NCBI GenBank assembly: GCA_050946835.1
Contig: JBMNVN010000010.1
Coordinates: 1 to 64,000, forward strand
DNA length: 64,000 nt
Direction: 5' to 3'
Source: UBA1447 sp002329225
Lineage (GTDB): Bacteria > Bacillota > Clostridia > Oscillospirales > Acutalibacteraceae
Shown here: one piece after another, positions 61,517 through 64,000 of the stretch
How positions within the stretch are numbered: position 1 is the first letter of the stretch
Layout: each line of letters opens with the position of its first letter
Translations under genes and position numbers: made by a program
Notes under the pieces: model-generated
Told to the model about the DNA's origin: nothing
The model's database searches: none
What the model saw: the letters and a program-made list of their open reading frames with translations, nothing else

Positions 61517-62184
61517 TAAAACGCTGGGCAGATAATCGGTAACTTTGTTTTTTCGTCCATATGAATGGGCTGATTATCTTTTCTGAAAACCCAAAGCAAA
61601 ACAAGTCCCGAAACAATAGCGCCGACCTGACAGACCCAGAAGAGACCGGGCTTGCCCTGATAAAAGAAGAAGTCGTTGAAGTTCATGTTTGCCTCGGCGC
61701 CCAAAAGAATGGAGGTGGTGTCCCCAACAAGGGTGGCGGCGCCCTGTAAGTTTGACGAGATTGCAATCGAGATAATCATATTTACAGGCGAAATTTTAAG
61801 TTTTTTGGCAACCGTTACGGCAACGGGAGCCACCATGAGCACGGTAGCCACATTATCCACGAAAGCGGAAATAAGACCGGCAAATAAGGCAAGAACAACG
61901 GTTGCCCACTTAACGTTGGGCATACGGTCTATTATAAGGTCGGCTAAAAGGGCGGGCATTTTGGACTCGATAAACAGCGCCACAACACCCATGGTACCCA
62001 ATATCATCAGAAGAACGTTCCAGTTGTCCACCCATTCCAAGGTAAAGAGTTTTTCAATAGACATTGTTCGGGTAACGGCGAAAATTGCCGCCACACCCAA
62101 AGCGATGTATGCTCTATACTTAGGTAAAAGCAACAGGGCGGCATAGGTCAGTAAAAACAGGGCAAGGGCTGCAAACATCGGCAT
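61516..62184 (-). CDS. ArsB/NhaD-type permease, N-terminal part of a frameshifted gene
   Basis: The first half of an ion-transporter-superfamily permease related to arsenite exporters and Na+/H+ antiporters. Helices include LISAFVDNVATVLMVAPVAV (paired with VIDNIP in the other half) and ISSNLQGAATLVGDTTSIL. The ORF ends HMDEKTKLPIICPAF-stop; the normal continuation reads DEKNKVTDYLPSV in the shifted frame. AAGGAG lies 9 bases before ATG. It is either a real frameshift or an under-called homopolymer. Confidence 0.82.
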   Translation of the reverse strand: MPMFAALALFLLTYAALLLLPKYRAYIALGVAAIFAVTRTMSIEKLFTLEWVDNWNVLLMILGTMGVVALFIESKMPALLADLIIDRMPNVKWATVVLALFAGLISAFVDNVATVLMVAPVAVTVAKKLKISPVNMIISIAISSNLQGAATLVGDTTSILLGAEANMNFNDFFFYQGKPGLFWVCQVGAIVSGLVLLWVFRKDNQPIHMDEKTKLPIICPAF

Positions 62185-62370
62185 AATTTAAGGCTCCTTT
62201 TCAGTTATTTAAACACGGTTGTCATTATACCAAAGAGACAAACCAAACTCAAGTATTTGGGGAATTCGGAAAGTTGTTATTATTCACTAAAAAAGCACAG
62301 GGAAACGATTAATGATGTAAGCTCAGCCATTATGAGATAGGGAAGATTAATTTTATCGGTTGCAAACCAA

Positions 62371-62400
62371 GGCCGCAGGAAGCTTTCGCCTCCTGCGGCC
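62371..62400 (-). terminator. Terminator of the right-edge wall protein
   Basis: GGCCGCAGGA pairs perfectly with TCCTGCGGCC, extended by AACC/GGTT. Reading on the minus strand it is followed by TTGGTTTG. The rest of 62185-62460 shows no gene. Confidence 0.75.
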
Positions 62401-62460
62401 GGTTTGTTCTGCTTGGACACCTTAACGGTCCGTTTTTTGACCTAAATCACTCGGGGAGAA

Positions 62461-64000
62461 TCAGTCTTCTTTCTTCTTCCGGGTGACGAAGGCTGCTGCA
62501 GCCGCAGCGGAGAAGAGTGCGAACACTGTCAGGCCAAGGGCGTTGTCAGAGCCGGTATCGGGTACATCGGCTTTCTTCTCCCATTGGGCGACAACGGTCA
62601 AGTCTTCTTCGGGGAAGGTTCCGGGAACTTCAGGTTCCCAACCGAGGAAGCTATAGCCTTCTTTTTCCGGATCGGCAGGCATTGTTACTGCAGAGCCGAC
62701 CTTGCCGGTAATAGCGGCATACTCTTCACCGTCAACGATGAATTTGATTGTGCTTTCTTTATCGGGAACAATCTCTTCAAACACTGCTTCTACGGTGAGG
62801 TCTTCTTCGGGGAAGGTTCCGGGAACTTCAGGATCCCAACCAATGAAGGTATAGCCTTCTTTTTCCGGATCGGCGGGCATTGTTACTGCCGAGCCGACTT
62901 CACCGGTGATAACGGCATACTCTTCACCGTCAACCAGGAATGTGATTGTGCTCTCGGGAATATCTTCTTCCCACATCGCTTTTACGGTGAGGTCTTCTGC
63001 AGGGAAGGTTTCAGGGATCTCGGGTTCCCAACCTACGAAAGTAAAGCCTTCCTTGACCGGATCTTCAGGAGCCGTTACAGGAGTACCGACTTCACCCGTA
63101 ATCGGGTCAATTTCGTTGCCGCCATCAGTATCAAAGGTAATCGTACTCGTAAGAATTTCTTCCCACTGAGCAACTACTGTAAGATCTTCTGCTGGGAAGT
63201 TTTCAGGAATCTCGGGTTCCCAACCTTTGAAAGTGAAGCCTTCTTTGACCGGGTCAGCGGGAGCCGTTACGGGAGAACCGACATAGCCGGTAATCGGGTC
63301 AATTGCGCTGCCGCCGTCGGTATCAAAGGTGATTGTGCTTGTAGGAACAGCTTCCCACTTAGCTTTCACGGTGAGGTCATCATTTGGGAAGGTATCAGGA
63401 ATAGCCGGTTCCCAACCTGCGAAAGTGAAGCCTTCTTTGACCGGGTCAGCGGGAGCCGTTACGGGAGAACCGACATAGCCGGTAATCGGGTCAATTGCGC
63501 TGCCGCCGTCGGTATCAAAGGTAATCGTGCTTGTGGGGATTGCTTCCCAAACAGCCGTATAGGTGGAGTCTGCAGCAGGCATAGTAGCGGGTACATCAGG
63601 TTCCCAACGTACGAAATTATAGCCTTCTCTTGTTACCGTAGGAGCAGTGATTGCTGCGCCGAACTCGGTAAGTGTCGGGCCTGTGCCGCCTTCGCCGCCG
63701 TTGGCATCAAAGGTCAGGTTGTAGCTGTTTACAGCCCACTGTGCCGTATAGACGGAGTCTGCAGCAGGCATCGTAGCGGGTACATCGGGGGTCCAACCTG
63801 TGAAGGTGTAGCCTTCTCTTGTTACCGTAGGAGCAGTGATTGCTGCGCCGAACTCGGTAAGTGTCGGGCCTGTGCCGCCTTCGCCGCCGTTGGCGTCAAA
63901 GGTCAGGTTGTAGCTGTTTACAGTCCACTGTGCCGTATAGACGGAGTCTGCAGCAGGCATCGTAGCAGGAACATCGGGGGTCCAACCCGCGAAGGTGTAG
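62461..64000 (-). CDS. InlB-repeat cell-wall protein with sortase-like tail (5' end beyond the window)
   Basis: The C-terminal part (over 500 residues) of a surface protein that runs past the right edge. It consists of eight or more InlB/Flg_new-type repeats, the last few acidic. It ends in ADVPDTGSDNALG, a hydrophobic stretch and TRKKKED, a sortase-type anchor with VPDTG in place of LPxTG. Unlike the dockerin proteins, this one is likely joined covalently to peptidoglycan. The repeats nearest the edge are nearly identical in DNA. Confidence 0.87.
   Translation of the reverse strand, partial: YTFAGWTPDVPATMPAADSVYTAQWTVNSYNLTFDANGGEGGTGPTLTEFGAAITAPTVTREGYTFTGWTPDVPATMPAADSVYTAQWAVNSYNLTFDANGGEGGTGPTLTEFGAAITAPTVTREGYNFVRWEPDVPATMPAADSTYTAVWEAIPTSTITFDTDGGSAIDPITGYVGSPVTAPADPVKEGFTFAGWEPAIPDTFPNDDLTVKAKWEAVPTSTITFDTDGGSAIDPITGYVGSPVTAPADPVKEGFTFKGWEPEIPENFPAEDLTVVAQWEEILTSTITFDTDGGNEIDPITGEVGTPVTAPEDPVKEGFTFVGWEPEIPETFPAEDLTVKAMWEEDIPESTITFLVDGEEYAVITGEVGSAVTMPADPEKEGYTFIGWDPEVPGTFPEEDLTVEAVFEEIVPDKESTIKFIVDGEEYAAITGKVGSAVTMPADPEKEGYSFLGWEPEVPGTFPEEDLTVVAQWEKKADVPDTGSDNALGLTVFALFSAAAAAAFVTRKKKED
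63190..64000 (-). repeat. Near-identical tandem repeats in the wall-protein gene
   Basis: From 63566 to the edge the unit is 189 bp (63 codons), with landmark GAGTCTGCAGCAGGCAT at 63566, 63755 and 63944. A second type, about 192 bp apart (landmark GGTTCCCAACCT at 63215 and 63407), shares about 130 almost identical bases. Such units favour recombination and assembly collapse. Confidence 0.85.

Noticed and set aside
63190..64000. CRISPR-like regular spacing near the right edge
   Set aside because: The units are about 189 bp, fully coding and translate to InlB repeats; there are no short repeats with unique spacers.

Overview
The window looks like a chromosomal stretch of an anaerobic, Gram-positive Clostridia-class bacterium, probably an uncultured gut, rumen or digester lineage. 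The evidence is a Firmicutes-type DnaD protein next to a DnaC/DnaI-like helicase loader, a tryptophan T-box leader, strong AGGAGG-type ribosome binding sites, FeoA/FeoB with a FeoB-associated Cys-rich peptide, dockerin-bearing secreted proteins and a sortase-like VPDTG tail. I saw no rRNA, tRNA, CRISPR array or insertion sequence.

Layout. 0.3-4.6 kb: replication initiation pair (DnaD, helicase loader) and Tex. 4.7-7.1 kb: two divergent Gfo/Idh/MocA sugar oxidoreductases. 7.3-24.5 kb: three giant secreted proteins built from InlB-type (Flg_new) repeats; two end in type I dockerins and one of those carries a metallophosphoesterase. Between them sit a pyrophosphatase-like/Nudix fusion, a small membrane exporter, metG and tatD. 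24.7-26.6 kb: Trp T-box (specifier TGG), a tiny ORF ending Trp-stop, and trpB. 26.6-29.9 kb: PHP protein and a split aldolase/short-chain dehydrogenase pair.

30.2-43.75 kb is the accessory island: a phage-defence operon that I read as BREX type 4 (BrxP PAPS-reductase/ferredoxin, BrxC ATPase, PglZ, short BrxL). A large multidomain protein precedes it and a 65-residue zinc-ribbon protein overlaps its end. brxC is broken by one base in an A6 run. Base composition changes inside brxP.

44-54 kb: alpha-galactosidase, a DtxR/MntR-type regulator, feoA-feoB-Cys-rich peptide with two matching 20-bp palindromic operators, then GH29, GH51, a DUF6171-like protein and GH16, i.e. plant or host glycan breakdown. 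54.1-57.8 kb: an AbiE-like nucleotidyltransferase/regulator pair, a decayed DUF6171-like fragment, and SIS and ROK sugar proteins. 57.9-60.7 kb: cation efflux protein, two membrane-anchored thioredoxin-like proteins (one with a degenerate active site) and CcdA. 60.9-62.2 kb: an ArsB/NhaD-type permease split by one base in a T6 run. 62.5 kb to the right edge: a fourth InlB-repeat wall protein, cut by the window.

Both broken genes need exactly one extra base in a 6-base A/T homopolymer. Homopolymer under-calling in the assembly is therefore as likely as true mutation.
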